DNA of 64,000 nt from CBDFKV01 sp965249035 (lineage in GTDB: Bacteria > Pseudomonadota > Gammaproteobacteria > Arenicellales > Poriferihabitantaceae). The stretch is from assembly GCA_965249035.1 (NCBI GenBank), contig CBDFKV010000007.1:992001-1056000 (forward strand), written 5' to 3'. Below are positions 51,748-61,522 of this stretch, piece by piece. Below the pieces are notes generated by a model. The model worked only from the letters and a program-made list of their open reading frames with translations, had not been told where the DNA came from and made no database searches. Positions within the stretch are counted from its first letter, which is position 1. Every line of letters begins with the position of its first letter. The position numbers and the translations under genes are program-made.

Positions 51748-54228
51748 ATGAAACGCATTTTATTTAATGCTACGCACCCGGAAGAGTTGCGTGTCGCCGT
51801 CGTTGATGGTCAACGATTACTGGACTTGGACCTTGAGTCCGCTGTTCGCAGCCAGAAAAAGGGCAATATTTACAAAGGAACGGTTACCCGAGTTGAGCCC
51901 AGCCTCGAGGCTGCTTTCATCGATTACGGCTCGGAACGCCATGGCTTTTTGCCCTTTAAAGAGATTTATCGCGGCTACTTTCAAAACTATTCCAGCAACC
52001 AGTCACTGAGTAGCGTCAATATCAAAGACGTTATCAAAGAAGGCCAGGAGCTGATCGTTCAGGTCGGCAAAGATGAACGCGGCAACAAAGGCGCTGCACT
52101 GACTACCTTCATCAGCTTGGCAGGCAGATTCCTGGTCTTAATGCCTAACAACCCCAAAGGTGGTGGCATCTCCCGCCGGATCACTGGTCGTCAACGCAGC
52201 GAATTAAAAAACGCCTTAGACACGCTCGATATTCCCAGCAGTCACGCCTTAATCGCGCGTACCGCAGCCATAGGCCGGACAGCCGAAGAGCTTAACTGGG
52301 ACCTTGAATTTCTAGTCGATCTTTGGACAGCAATCGAAGGCGCCTCTACAGCTAGCGCCAAAGGACCCATGCTGATTTACCAGGAAAGCAATCTGGTGGT
52401 GCGGACGATCCGGGATTCACTGTCCAGCCAGATACAAGAACTGGTCATCGACGACAAAGAAATCTACGAACGCGCTATTCGATTTGTTAAGCAGGTAATG
52501 CCGCACAACGCTTCGAAGATTAAGCTGTATGAAGATACCACCCCACTATTTTCACGCTACCAGATCGAAAACCAGATTGAATCTGCTTTTTCACGCGAAG
52601 TTCGTTTGCGTTCTGGTGGAGCAATCGTGATTGATCACACCGAAGCGTTGATCGCAGTTGATGTCAATTCGGCACGCGCGACCAAAGGGGGTGATATCGA
52701 GGAAACTGCGCTACAAACCAACCTTGAAGCCGCTGAAGAAATCGCGCGGCAATTGCGTGTTCGCGATTTGGGTGGCTTGATTGTGCTGGATTTGATCGAT
52801 ATGCATTCCACTCAGAATCAACGAAAAGTTGAAAATCAGCTGAAAGAATCTTTGCGCATTGACCGAGCCCGTGTTCAAGTGGGTCGGATTTCACAATTCG
52901 GCATGCTGGAGATGTCCCGCCAGCGATTACGTTCATCGATTGGTGATGCGAACTACCACACCTGCCCGCGTTGCGAAGGAACTGGTCACATCCGTGGCGT
53001 GGTTTCAAGTTCTTTGAACTTGCTGCGCTTGATCGAAGAAGAAGCGATCAAGGAAAACACCGAATCAATCCAGGTCTTTTTGCCGCTACCCACAGCGACT
53101 TACATTCTGAATGAAAAACGCCGCGAACTGGCTCAACTGGAAGCTCGGGTCGCCACTCGCATATTGGTGATTCCAACCGATGACCTAGAAACACCCCATT
53201 TTCAAATCAAACGGCTGCGCAGTAATGAGATCGACGAGATCGATGAAAAGCCGAGCTACGATTTAGAGGCAGAGATTGATCGTGAACCTAATTTGGAAGG
53301 CGTTCAAACACGTCGAGTCAAGCCTGAGCAACCCGCTATTGGCCTCGACCAAATGACACACGCGACGCCACCGCCGACAGCTTCTAATGCAGAACAAGCT
53401 ATCGCTACCCCAGACAGCTCGCCACAGCGGGATAGCGGCTTCTTTAAGCGCGTATGGGGTGCATTAACCGGCGCTGGCGATAGCAGTGCCACGGCTAAGG
53501 ACGATTCCAGCACGGATAAGCAACCACCCGCACCGACCGACGAAAAACCCGCGCAAAAGAGAACCAATACGCGTAATAATCAACAGCAGCGGAATTCTGG
53601 TGGTTCGCGCTCGAATAATGCCAATCGCAGTGGTAATCGCAATAACGATACGAGCAGTAATACGCGCCGTCGCCCGCCCCGTCGCAAAACTAATGCCCGG
53701 CGTAACCCACCTAATCAAAACCAAAACCAAAACCAAAACCAGGGTAATCAAAAAAACCAGCAAGACACAGGCACTGGTTCAAATGCCGCTTCGGCGCCCA
53801 CTGCTGACAACAAAACCACGCAAACCGCACAGAAGCCACGACCGGTCCGCAAGAGAAGACGTTCAAAAGCCACCAGCAAGCGTACACCGCGTGAGCCGAG
53901 AACAAATACAACGGATAATAGCAATCGCGCTGAACAGACCGGTGGTGATAAAGCAGCGACGCCAAAGCCTTCTCGCTCTACTACAGGCAGCGCTAAAGCG
54001 AACGCCAGCCGCCAAAACGATAGCACTACCGACAGCACGACTAAGAAAACAGCTAGGCCTACAAAGTCCGGCGATAGCCCGCAAAAACCTAGAACAGTTA
54101 GCAAAAAGAAACGTGTTAGTAAGCCAAAAACAGACAAACCTAGCGCATCGAAGGTTGACGGCAATGCTAAGCCGCCCAAAGTAAAGAAGCCGATCAAGGA
54201 AGACGTCGATGGAAATACCATTTCCTAA
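51748..54228 (+). CDS. rne: Ribonuclease E
   Basis: RNase E is the main single-strand endoribonuclease and degradosome scaffold. The 826-residue protein has the start MKRILFNATHPEELRVAVVDG, an S1 domain (residues 35-120), the DNase I-like catalytic part with Asp in IAVDVNSARATKGG near 304 and LIVLDLIDM near 347, and the Zn-link CPRCEGTGHIRG at 406-409. The last 300 residues are disordered, rich in Asn, Gln, Lys, Arg and Thr, with a perfect CAAAAC hexamer repeat (four copies, 53716-53739) coding QNQN. ATG 51748 has a GGAG ribosome site. It is a single-gene transcript with its own leader. Confidence 0.97.
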   Translation: MKRILFNATHPEELRVAVVDGQRLLDLDLESAVRSQKKGNIYKGTVTRVEPSLEAAFIDYGSERHGFLPFKEIYRGYFQNYSSNQSLSSVNIKDVIKEGQELIVQVGKDERGNKGAALTTFISLAGRFLVLMPNNPKGGGISRRITGRQRSELKNALDTLDIPSSHALIARTAAIGRTAEELNWDLEFLVDLWTAIEGASTASAKGPMLIYQESNLVVRTIRDSLSSQIQELVIDDKEIYERAIRFVKQVMPHNASKIKLYEDTTPLFSRYQIENQIESAFSREVRLRSGGAIVIDHTEALIAVDVNSARATKGGDIEETALQTNLEAAEEIARQLRVRDLGGLIVLDLIDMHSTQNQRKVENQLKESLRIDRARVQVGRISQFGMLEMSRQRLRSSIGDANYHTCPRCEGTGHIRGVVSSSLNLLRLIEEEAIKENTESIQVFLPLPTATYILNEKRRELAQLEARVATRILVIPTDDLETPHFQIKRLRSNEIDEIDEKPSYDLEAEIDREPNLEGVQTRRVKPEQPAIGLDQMTHATPPPTASNAEQAIATPDSSPQRDSGFFKRVWGALTGAGDSSATAKDDSSTDKQPPAPTDEKPAQKRTNTRNNQQQRNSGGSRSNNANRSGNRNNDTSSNTRRRPPRRKTNARRNPPNQNQNQNQNQGNQKNQQDTGTGSNAASAPTADNKTTQTAQKPRPVRKRRRSKATSKRTPREPRTNTTDNSNRAEQTGGDKAATPKPSRSTTGSAKANASRQNDSTTDSTTKKTARPTKSGDSPQKPRTVSKKKRVSKPKTDKPSASKVDGNAKPPKVKKPIKEDVDGNTIS

Positions 54229-54260
54229 AGACTAGGTAGGACACGATTGGTCGAAAATCA

Positions 54261-54290
54261 GTGTTGAGGCATGAGGCCATGCCTCAACAC
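54261..54290. repeat. Perfect 13-bp stem-loop after rne
   Basis: GTGTTGAGGCATG and CATGCCTCAACAC are exact complements around AGGC. It begins 32 bases after the rne stop. The next bases are TAATAGTATT rather than a T-run, so it is a very stable 3' end structure, possibly a protective or rho-assisted terminator rather than a classic one. Confidence 0.7.
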
Positions 54291-54357
54291 TAATAGTATT
54301 ACCTGCCTTGCGTAAACTGGCTTTGCCCTGGACCAGACACTGTTTTCTACGCTTCCC

Positions 54358-54389
54358 AAAAACAAAAAGCCAGACCTTAAGGTCTGGCT
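54358..54389 (-). terminator. Terminator for the HiPIP gene
   Basis: AGCCAGACCTT and AAGGTCTGGCT form an 11-base-pair palindrome (54368-54389). On the minus strand it is followed by CTTTTTGTTTTTGG, a good T-rich tail. It lies about 90 bases beyond the HiPIP stop codon. Confidence 0.8.
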
Positions 54390-54479
54390 AAATGTGATCA
54401 AACTTCAAAAACGTCTAAGTACGACTCAGTAAATACTCGTCGATATTTAGCGCTTCCGCATTAGATCAAACTGCTGAGC

Positions 54480-54806
54480 TTAAACTCGAGCAACCCAAGA
54501 ACTGCACCAGCCGGCTGCAGCGACAGACTTACCTGCGAAGATCGCACAAGGACCCGCTTCTGCAGCGTCTGGATCGGTATACAGCTGACAGTTTGCGCAG
54601 GTGCTGGTGTCGTCGGTACGCTTGTCTGAAGCAGACGCATCAGCCACATAACCCAAACCCATTGCCATTGGATCAGTTTCTTCCAAAGCTGGAAGATCTT
54701 GAGCCTGAGCAACACCATTGACCATAATGTTGGCAAACGGTGCAGCAACCAAACTAGTTGCACTTAATTTCAAAAATTTACGTCGATTACAAACTTGCTT
54801 ACTCAT
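54480..54806 (-). CDS. High-potential iron-sulfur protein (HiPIP)
   Basis: A 108-residue periplasmic electron carrier with one [4Fe-4S] cluster that can deliver electrons to oxidases or photosynthetic centres. A twin-arginine signal is present (CNRRKFLKLSATSLVAAP), so it is exported folded by Tat. The mature part starts near QDLPALEETDP and has the four cluster cysteines: TCANCQLY (two), GPCAIF and AGWCSSW. A GAGAGG ribosome site precedes the ATG. It may feed the caa3 oxidase at 2.7-7.2 kb, which is inference. Confidence 0.92.
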   Translation of the reverse strand: MSKQVCNRRKFLKLSATSLVAAPFANIMVNGVAQAQDLPALEETDPMAMGLGYVADASASDKRTDDTSTCANCQLYTDPDAAEAGPCAIFAGKSVAAAGWCSSWVARV

Positions 54807-55180
54807 ATTATTTTACCTCTCTAGATTAAAGCCGCTTGGGCCTACATTAAAAAACCTTACATACAAAACTGGCTGAATTTTATGCGCCCTGCCCGCTTGT
54901 TTAAAGCACCAACAAGACTGAGCAGCTCTCCCTACAGATCATTAAAGCTCCAAGCTCGAATTTGTATCTACTCAGCGCGGAATGATGCGCGCCGTGAGAA
55001 AATTTGTCAATGACACTCGCTATGCTTGAGTCACTATATTGCTAGATTTTTGATTGAACGCACAAAATAATATTGACATCCATTATCTCCATCCGCGTAA
55101 AACAAATCAAATATCTCAGCGGCATTTATACCACCGGCTTCTGAACCTGCCCTGATTAACTCGTGAGCTAATTCACGTCA
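54807..55180. other. Gene-free interval upstream of HiPIP
   Basis: No convincing frame or RNA gene is visible. The part next to 54807 must hold the HiPIP promoter on the minus strand. The rest has no clear hairpin or repeat that I could identify. Confidence 0.5.
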
Positions 55181-55960
55181 CTATCGAAAAGGCTGCCGGA
55201 GCAAAGCCAATATCTGCGACTCTTTTCGCTCACGAAACGTACTCAACCCGATCTGCATTTGGGTATGGCCATGACTGGGCTGCGCGACATAGCTACCAAA
55301 CCAACGATCCCATACTGACAAACAAAAACCAAAATTCTGATGGTGTTCTTGCGGTAATACTGAGTGGTGGACCCGGTGCATGTCTGGGGTTACCAGCAAC
55401 AGGCGCACCCATTTATCTAACCACAGAGGTAATCGAACATTGCCATGATTAAACATAGCGGTGCCATTTAGCAGGATTTCAAACACCATTACCGCACCTG
55501 CCCCTGCACCCAGCAGTAGAATAATCACCAGCTTTATCAATACTGACAGCAGAATTTCAATCGGATGAAAACGCAGCGCGGTGGTGACATCATAAGCAAC
55601 ATCGGTATGGTGCATGCGGTGGATACGCCAAAGCAGAGGAATACGATGAAATAGGCGGTGTTGCCAATATATGGCCATATCTAATATTAATACAGCCAGC
55701 ACAAATGCCAGCCAGGCAGGAATAGGAAGCAGATGAAATAAGCCAACGCTATACTGCCCTGCAAACAACGCCACTGCAATGGTTGCACCGGGCAATAGGA
55801 CTCGTACCAGCAAAGTATCTATTACAACGATTAACAGATTTGCGGGCCAACGCTGTGCCCTCTTTTGATCGGCTCGACGTGGCGAAACCAGCTCCCACGC
55901 CATCATCAGAATGAGTATTCCAAAAAAAACGCTCAGCCGAATGACAGATTCATTTTCCAT
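55181..55960 (-). CDS. Sterol desaturase/fatty acid hydroxylase family protein
   Basis: A 259-residue membrane di-iron enzyme. It has about four helices and the eight-histidine pattern: HRLFHRIPLLWRIHRMHHTD near residue 105, then HRVHHSV near 195 and a later N-F-G region. Members hydroxylate or desaturate lipids at unactivated carbons. Substrate is unknown. It starts 20 bases downstream of truB on the same strand, in a position where rpsO often lies in relatives. Confidence 0.85.
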   Translation of the reverse strand: MENESVIRLSVFFGILILMMAWELVSPRRADQKRAQRWPANLLIVVIDTLLVRVLLPGATIAVALFAGQYSVGLFHLLPIPAWLAFVLAVLILDMAIYWQHRLFHRIPLLWRIHRMHHTDVAYDVTTALRFHPIEILLSVLIKLVIILLLGAGAGAVMVFEILLNGTAMFNHGNVRLPLWLDKWVRLLLVTPDMHRVHHSVLPQEHHQNFGFCLSVWDRWFGSYVAQPSHGHTQMQIGLSTFRERKESQILALLRQPFR

Positions 55961-55979
55961 AGCAAATGGTCCGCGATAA

Positions 55980-56900
55980 CTATCCCGCTTGGTGAAATAA
56001 CCGCTTGGGTGCTACACGCTGCACTTCAGCGACTTCGCCCAAGCCGATAAACCCGTCGCTGGCTGTGTGTATGCGCACCCAGCCACTGTCTGGCAAGCCG
56101 GCGGCCCGTACCGTCTGGCCCTGCTTGAAATAGTACGCCACATTGTCGGTTAAATCCACCTGCGGCAAAAAACCAGCCAAGGCTTGATCAATGCTCATCA
56201 AGAGTGGTTCTCGGTCTTTGGGAGAGCCGACAGCCTTTAATTGCTCGAGTGTCATTGCATTATCAACCGTCAACCCCGCAACTTCCGTGCGCCTTAACTC
56301 AATCACATGCGCGCCACAGCCCAGTGCCTCACCCAAATCCATCGCCAATGAACGCACATAATAACCACTGGAACACGCCACATCCAGCTCAACCACGTCA
56401 TCGACAAAACTCAGTAAATCCAGTCGATGCACGGTAACTGCTCGTGGCTTGCGTTCAATTTCGATACCTTGCCGTGCTAACTTGTAAAGTGGCTGACCGT
56501 TTACTTTCAAAGCTGAATACATCGGTGGCATTTGCTCATAGCTACCTTTAAATGCTACCAACGCCTGTTCTAACGCTTCACGGTTAACGGTAACCACCTG
56601 CTCAGATACAACACTGCCGTCGGAATCGCCCGAATCGGTCGCCACACCCAGCTTAATTTTGACGTGATAGCGTTTATCCGAACCGAGAAAAAAGCTGGAA
56701 ACCTTGGTCGCATTGCCATAGCACAGGGGTAATAATCCGGTTGCGAGTGGGTCGAGGCTGCCGGTATGGCCGGCCTTTTGTGCGTACAGCATGTGCTTGG
56801 CTTCCTGCAAAGCCGCATTCGAAGAAATGCCTGCGGGCTTATCCAGCAGCAGTATTCCATCAACCGGAAAACCACGACTCTGTCGTCTGCGTCTAGTCAT
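55980..56900 (-). CDS. truB: tRNA pseudouridine(55) synthase TruB
   Basis: TruB makes pseudouridine 55 in the T-loop of tRNAs. The 306-residue protein begins with GILLLDKPAGISSN and has the catalytic Asp in HTGSLDPLATGLLPL near residue 48. YYVRSLAMDLGEALGCGAHV follows near 175. Its C-terminal PUA-like part (FYQGQ-like YFKQGQTVRAAG) is complete. It follows rbfA in the rimP-nusA-infB-rbfA-truB order. Confidence 0.95.
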   Translation of the reverse strand: MTRRRRQSRGFPVDGILLLDKPAGISSNAALQEAKHMLYAQKAGHTGSLDPLATGLLPLCYGNATKVSSFFLGSDKRYHVKIKLGVATDSGDSDGSVVSEQVVTVNREALEQALVAFKGSYEQMPPMYSALKVNGQPLYKLARQGIEIERKPRAVTVHRLDLLSFVDDVVELDVACSSGYYVRSLAMDLGEALGCGAHVIELRRTEVAGLTVDNAMTLEQLKAVGSPKDREPLLMSIDQALAGFLPQVDLTDNVAYYFKQGQTVRAAGLPDSGWVRIHTASDGFIGLGEVAEVQRVAPKRLFHQAG

Positions 56901-56962
56901 CGATTAATAAAGCGCGGGAAATAATGATCAAATCTGATAAAGAAAACTAAACGTTTTTGCGC

Positions 56963-57304
56963 TTAGCGATTGACCGAATCAATCAAGTTAGACAAATCAA
57001 AGCCATGCTGAATACTGGCATCATGGATAAATTCTAAGCTGGGTGTACCACGCTGATTGAGCGACCGCCCCAACTCGTGCCGCAAAAAGCCAGCTGCACT
57101 GCGTAACGCCGCCATACTGTCTTCGATTTCGTCTTCTTTGGGAACAGTAATGTAAACCGTCGCCGCTTTATAATCCTTGGACAACTCAACGGCACTGATA
57201 CCTACCATCCCCAAACGAGGGTCAGAGACTTCTCGCACGATCAGTTGCGCCAGAAAGCGTTTGATCTGCTCTGCTCTACGACGGCTGCGATCTGTTCTTT
57301 CCAT
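56963..57304 (-). CDS. rbfA: Ribosome-binding factor A
   Basis: RbfA is a 30S assembly factor needed for 16S maturation and cold growth. The 113-residue KH-like protein has RRAEQIKRFLAQLIVREVSDPRLG near the N-terminus and ELSKDYKAATVYITV in the middle. It lies 62 bases downstream of the truB start and 35 bases after infB. Confidence 0.93.
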   Translation of the reverse strand: MERTDRSRRRAEQIKRFLAQLIVREVSDPRLGMVGISAVELSKDYKAATVYITVPKEDEIEDSMAALRSAAGFLRHELGRSLNQRGTPSLEFIHDASIQHGFDLSNLIDSVNR

Positions 57305-57339
57305 GTACCTATGCCATTAATTAAGCTGTTACACGCGAA

Positions 57340-59889
57340 CTAGAGCTCGGCACGCTTTTCGGTCACTTGATACACCTCAATCAAATCACCGGGTGCTACA
57401 TCATTATAGTTTTTGATCCCGATACCACATTCGTAACCGGCTTTCACTTCATTGACGTCATCCTTGAAACGTCGCAATGAATCAATTTTTCCATCAAAAA
57501 TAACCACATTATCGCGCAACACACGCACCGGCAAGTTACGTTTAACCTCACCCTCTTTCACATAACAACCCGCGATAGCGCCAATTTTAGGTACGTGGAA
57601 TACATCCCGCACTTCAACATAACCGACAAACTCTTCACGCAGCTCAGGTGACAACATACCTGTCATTGCTGATTTCACGTCATCGATCACATCATAAATG
57701 ATGCTGTAGTAATGAATATCGACGCCTTCGCGGTCAATCAGCTTCCGCGCGGCACTATCGGCTCGAACGTTAAACGCTACTAACACTGCATCAGATGCCA
57801 GCGCTAAATTCACGTCAGACTCGTTAAAACCACCAACCATGCCGTGCACCACCTTGACGCGCACTTCATCGTTCGACAGCTTCTCAAGCGAATCCGTCAG
57901 CGCCTCAACCGAGCCCTGCACGTCCGCTTTCACGATCAGATTGAGGGACTTAAGCTCGCCCTCGCTCATTTGCGTAAACATGTTTTCAAGCTTGGCTTTC
58001 TGCTGTTTCGCCAAGCGCACTTCTTTATGCTGCCCTTGGCGATGTAAAGCCACTTCACGGGCTTTACGCTCGCTATCAACAACGATCAGCTCATCGCCAG
58101 CCACGGGGACGCCTGACAAGCCTTGGATTTCAACCGGCGTCGATGGGCCCGCCGCTTTGGTTTGCTCGCCGGTATCACTCAACATGACTCGTACGCGCCC
58201 AAACTCTCGCCCGACCAGTACAATATCGCCTTTGTTTAGTTCACCTTTTCGAATCAATACGGTTGCTACCGCACCGCGGCCTTTCTCCATACGCGCTTCT
58301 ACGACCGAACCAGAGGCTCGACCAGAGGAAACTGCCTTCAAATCAGCCATTTCGGCTTGTAACAACACCGACTCCAGTAATTCGTCAATGCCCTGCCCGG
58401 TATGTGCTGATACTTCGACCATCAGCGTATCGCCACCCCAATCTTCTGGAATGACTTCGTGATTGGCGAGTTCTTGTTTTACTCGGTCGGCATCAACGCC
58501 TTCTTTATCCATTTTATTGATTGCGACGATTACTGGCACTTCTGCCGTTTTAGCATGATGAATCGCTTCAATCGTTTGTGGCTTCACACCATCATCACCC
58601 GCTACCACCAAAATGACGATATCGGTTACTTTAGCGCCACGCGCACGCATCGAAGAAAATGCTTCGTGCCCAGGTGTATCGACAAAGCATACCTCACCGT
58701 TTTCGGTTTTAACACGATAAGCACCAATATGCTGAGTGATCCCGCCGGCTTCACCCGAAGCAACTTTGGTATGGCGGATATAATCCAGCAACGAAGTTTT
58801 ACCATGATCAACATGGCCCATAACCGTCACTACCGGCGCGCGTGAAACCGCGTCCAAATCCGCGTCCTCAACAACTATGTCTGATTCCGGTGTATCCAGG
58901 CTCGCCGCCGTGGCGTTATGGCCCATTTCTTCGATCACCAGAATCGCCGTATCTTGGTCAATCACTTGATTGATAGTCGCCATACTACCCATGCTCATCA
59001 TGACTTTAATGACTTCTGCCGCTTTCACTGACATTTTCTGTGCTAAATCACCCACCGTCAGCGTTTCCGGGACTACCACATCACGAACAACTGGTTCAGT
59101 CGGTTTTTCAAACGCATGTTGATCGGCGATAGATGATTGCACTGATCGACGATGACGCCTTGGCGTCGGCCGCCGGACGTTGCCACGGTGTGCGCGGCGG
59201 ACGTGTAATTCTTTACGGTCATTACCGCGACCAGCTGGCTTCGCGGCACTAGGCGCAGGTTTGGAGGCCGGTGCAGGCTCATTCTTGGCGCGCTCAGCCG
59301 CCGCCAATTCTTTCTTGGCTTGCTCTTCCGCTTGTTGCTGTCGCTTAACCTGTTCTTCCTCGCTAAGACGCTTGGCTTCTTCTTGTTCTTCTGCTTGGCG
59401 TTTTTCTGCCTCTTCTGCAGCCAGCTGCGCTTCTTCCGCTGCACGCTTTGCATCGACTTCTGCCTGCCTTTTAGCTTCTAGCGCCGCCCTTTCCTGCGCT
59501 TCTTCACTTCGCTTTTCTTCGCGAACCTTTTTCTCAGCCTCTAAACGTGCCAACTCATCCAGTTTGGATTGATCCATCGACGATTGCTTGACGAATCGAC
59601 GTTTTTTGCGCACTTCAACCTGAACTGTTTTGCCAGCACCGGTACGCGAAGTTTGTTGGATTTCTGTTTTGTTGCGCGCTTTCAAGGTCAGCGGAGCACG
59701 CTTAGGCGCCTCTGCTTTCTCAGTCTCAGCGCCCCCGCGCAAGAAGATCAATAAAGACCGCTTCTCTTCATCGGACAACACGCCATCTGCGCTTTTACCG
59801 CTAATCCCAGCATGCTCCAGCTGATCGAGCAGCCGCTCCATCGGTATTCCGATTTGTTGGGCAAATTGTTTAATCTCGACCTGTGACAT
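57340..59889 (-). CDS. infB: Translation initiation factor IF-2
   Basis: IF-2 brings fMet-tRNA to the 30S subunit. The 849-residue protein has an IF2_N segment at the start (IKQFAQQIGIPMERLLDQLE), a long charged Glu/Ala/Arg/Lys coil (about residues 110-235), and the G domain with GHVDHGKTSLLDYI near 357, DTPGHEAFSSMRARG near 403 and NKMDKEGVD near 457. C-terminal domains bind fMet-tRNA (GYECGIGIKNYNDVAPGD). An initiator tRNA gene of the same strand lies 2.2 kb upstream. Confidence 0.97.
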   Translation of the reverse strand: MSQVEIKQFAQQIGIPMERLLDQLEHAGISGKSADGVLSDEEKRSLLIFLRGGAETEKAEAPKRAPLTLKARNKTEIQQTSRTGAGKTVQVEVRKKRRFVKQSSMDQSKLDELARLEAEKKVREEKRSEEAQERAALEAKRQAEVDAKRAAEEAQLAAEEAEKRQAEEQEEAKRLSEEEQVKRQQQAEEQAKKELAAAERAKNEPAPASKPAPSAAKPAGRGNDRKELHVRRAHRGNVRRPTPRRHRRSVQSSIADQHAFEKPTEPVVRDVVVPETLTVGDLAQKMSVKAAEVIKVMMSMGSMATINQVIDQDTAILVIEEMGHNATAASLDTPESDIVVEDADLDAVSRAPVVTVMGHVDHGKTSLLDYIRHTKVASGEAGGITQHIGAYRVKTENGEVCFVDTPGHEAFSSMRARGAKVTDIVILVVAGDDGVKPQTIEAIHHAKTAEVPVIVAINKMDKEGVDADRVKQELANHEVIPEDWGGDTLMVEVSAHTGQGIDELLESVLLQAEMADLKAVSSGRASGSVVEARMEKGRGAVATVLIRKGELNKGDIVLVGREFGRVRVMLSDTGEQTKAAGPSTPVEIQGLSGVPVAGDELIVVDSERKAREVALHRQGQHKEVRLAKQQKAKLENMFTQMSEGELKSLNLIVKADVQGSVEALTDSLEKLSNDEVRVKVVHGMVGGFNESDVNLALASDAVLVAFNVRADSAARKLIDREGVDIHYYSIIYDVIDDVKSAMTGMLSPELREEFVGYVEVRDVFHVPKIGAIAGCYVKEGEVKRNLPVRVLRDNVVIFDGKIDSLRRFKDDVNEVKAGYECGIGIKNYNDVAPGDLIEVYQVTEKRAEL

Positions 59890-59988
59890 GATTTTCTCGC
59901 TATATTTCGCTAGTTAACGGCTGGGGTATAGTTTATCACGCTCGACAAATCGTGAACCCTGCCTTGCTTTGGCTAAGTTGATGCCTGT

Positions 59989-61485
59989 TTATTCGAACCA
60001 TGGCGCACGTGCGGTCATGATCAACTCTTGCGCAGTTTCTTCGCTGACCTCAATGATTTCAAGCAATTCATCGGTCGCACACTCAGCCAGCTCTTCCATG
60101 GTACGAACACCTTTCGACGCAAGAATATGCGCCATATCAGCAGTCATTCCTTCCATAGTTAGTAAGTCTTCGGCTGGCACCATCGACTCTTGTTTGGCAA
60201 TCTCGCGCGTTAGCATCAAATCTTGCGCGCGATTGACCAACTCATCAATCATTTGTTCGCCAAATTCTTCAATTTGCAGTAATTCTTCTTTGGGTGCATA
60301 GGCGATTTCTTCGACCGCAGTAAACCCTTCCTGCGCTAAAACCAAGGCAACATCATCATCGATACTCAGCTGGGTTTTGAATTTCTCAATTAATTCTGCC
60401 ACTTCTTTGGCTTGTTTCGCTTCGGCTTCTTCATCGGTTAAAATATTCAATTCCCAACCGATCAATTCGGACGCCAAACGCACGTTTTGGCCACCCCGAC
60501 CAATCGCACGCGATTGATTTTCTTCGCTAACAACCACATCAATGGCGTGCTTTTCTTCGTCAATCACCAGCGAATCAACCTCGGCGGGCGATAGTGCTTT
60601 GATGGCGAATTCAGCGATCGCATCGTTCCAAATGATGATATCAACGCGCTCATTGGCAATTTCATTAGACACACTTTGCACCCGAGAACCACGAATACCG
60701 ACGCACGCACCGACGGGGTCGATGCGTTTATCTTTACTGCGCACCGATATCTTGGCACGGATGCCTGGGTCACGTGCAGCGCCCAAAATTTCGATCAAGC
60801 CTTCGCCGACTTCTGGCACTTCTATTCGAAATAGCTCAATCAAGAATTGTGACGAGACACGATCTAGAAATAGTTGCGGCCCACGCGGATTGGGCTTCAC
60901 TTCTTGCAATAGCGCGCGAATACGATCACCCGGGCGCAAGCCATCCATCGGAATTTGATTGCGGCGAGTTAACACCGCCTCGGCATCTCCCAAGTCTACG
61001 ATCACGTCACCACGTTCGACGCGCTTAACCGTACCGGAGACCAGCTCACCTTCGCGTGACTTAAATCGTTCAATAATTTGCTCTCGGCTAGCTTCACGCA
61101 CTTTTTGCATGATGACTTGCTTAGCTGCCTGTGCCTGAATTCGTCCAAACTCAGCACCTTCGATTGGCTCTTCAAGAAAATCGCCTATTTTCAGGTGCGG
61201 CTTTTTTTGTTGAATGACACTGGCACGCACATGAAATTCTTCATCAAACTCAAAATCAGGCTCGTCTTCACTGTCCTTATCAAGCACTTCCCAAACTCGA
61301 AAAGTTTCGTAATCACCTGTTTTTCGGTCGATTTTCACCTGCGCATTGATCGCATCTTTATGCCATTTACGGGTTGCGGTTGCCAGTGCAGCTTCAATTG
61401 CCTGAAAGATAATTTCCCGATCGAGATCCTTCTCTCGCGAGACGACCTCAGCCATCAACAGAATTTCTCTATTTGTAATTGCCAT
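59989..61485 (-). CDS. nusA: Transcription termination/antitermination factor NusA
   Basis: NusA binds RNA polymerase and controls pausing, termination and antitermination. The 498-residue protein has an N-terminal polymerase-binding domain, an S1 domain (GELVSGTVKRVERGDVIVDLG near 135), two KH domains with GACVGIRGSRVQSV near 260 and AIGRGGQNVRLASELIGW near 325, and two C-terminal acidic repeats. Length matches E. coli (495). It follows rimP by 37 bases. Confidence 0.97.
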   Translation of the reverse strand: MAITNREILLMAEVVSREKDLDREIIFQAIEAALATATRKWHKDAINAQVKIDRKTGDYETFRVWEVLDKDSEDEPDFEFDEEFHVRASVIQQKKPHLKIGDFLEEPIEGAEFGRIQAQAAKQVIMQKVREASREQIIERFKSREGELVSGTVKRVERGDVIVDLGDAEAVLTRRNQIPMDGLRPGDRIRALLQEVKPNPRGPQLFLDRVSSQFLIELFRIEVPEVGEGLIEILGAARDPGIRAKISVRSKDKRIDPVGACVGIRGSRVQSVSNEIANERVDIIIWNDAIAEFAIKALSPAEVDSLVIDEEKHAIDVVVSEENQSRAIGRGGQNVRLASELIGWELNILTDEEAEAKQAKEVAELIEKFKTQLSIDDDVALVLAQEGFTAVEEIAYAPKEELLQIEEFGEQMIDELVNRAQDLMLTREIAKQESMVPAEDLLTMEGMTADMAHILASKGVRTMEELAECATDELLEIIEVSEETAQELIMTARAPWFE

Positions 61486-61522
61486 CTTTTATACCTCTAC
61501 CATTCTCTACACTGCACCACAA

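Noticed and set aside
53486..54184. A long alternative frame inside the 3' half of rne
   Set aside because: It is a by-product of the low-complexity Lys/Arg/Asn/Thr codons of the RNase E tail; rne in its own frame is clear.
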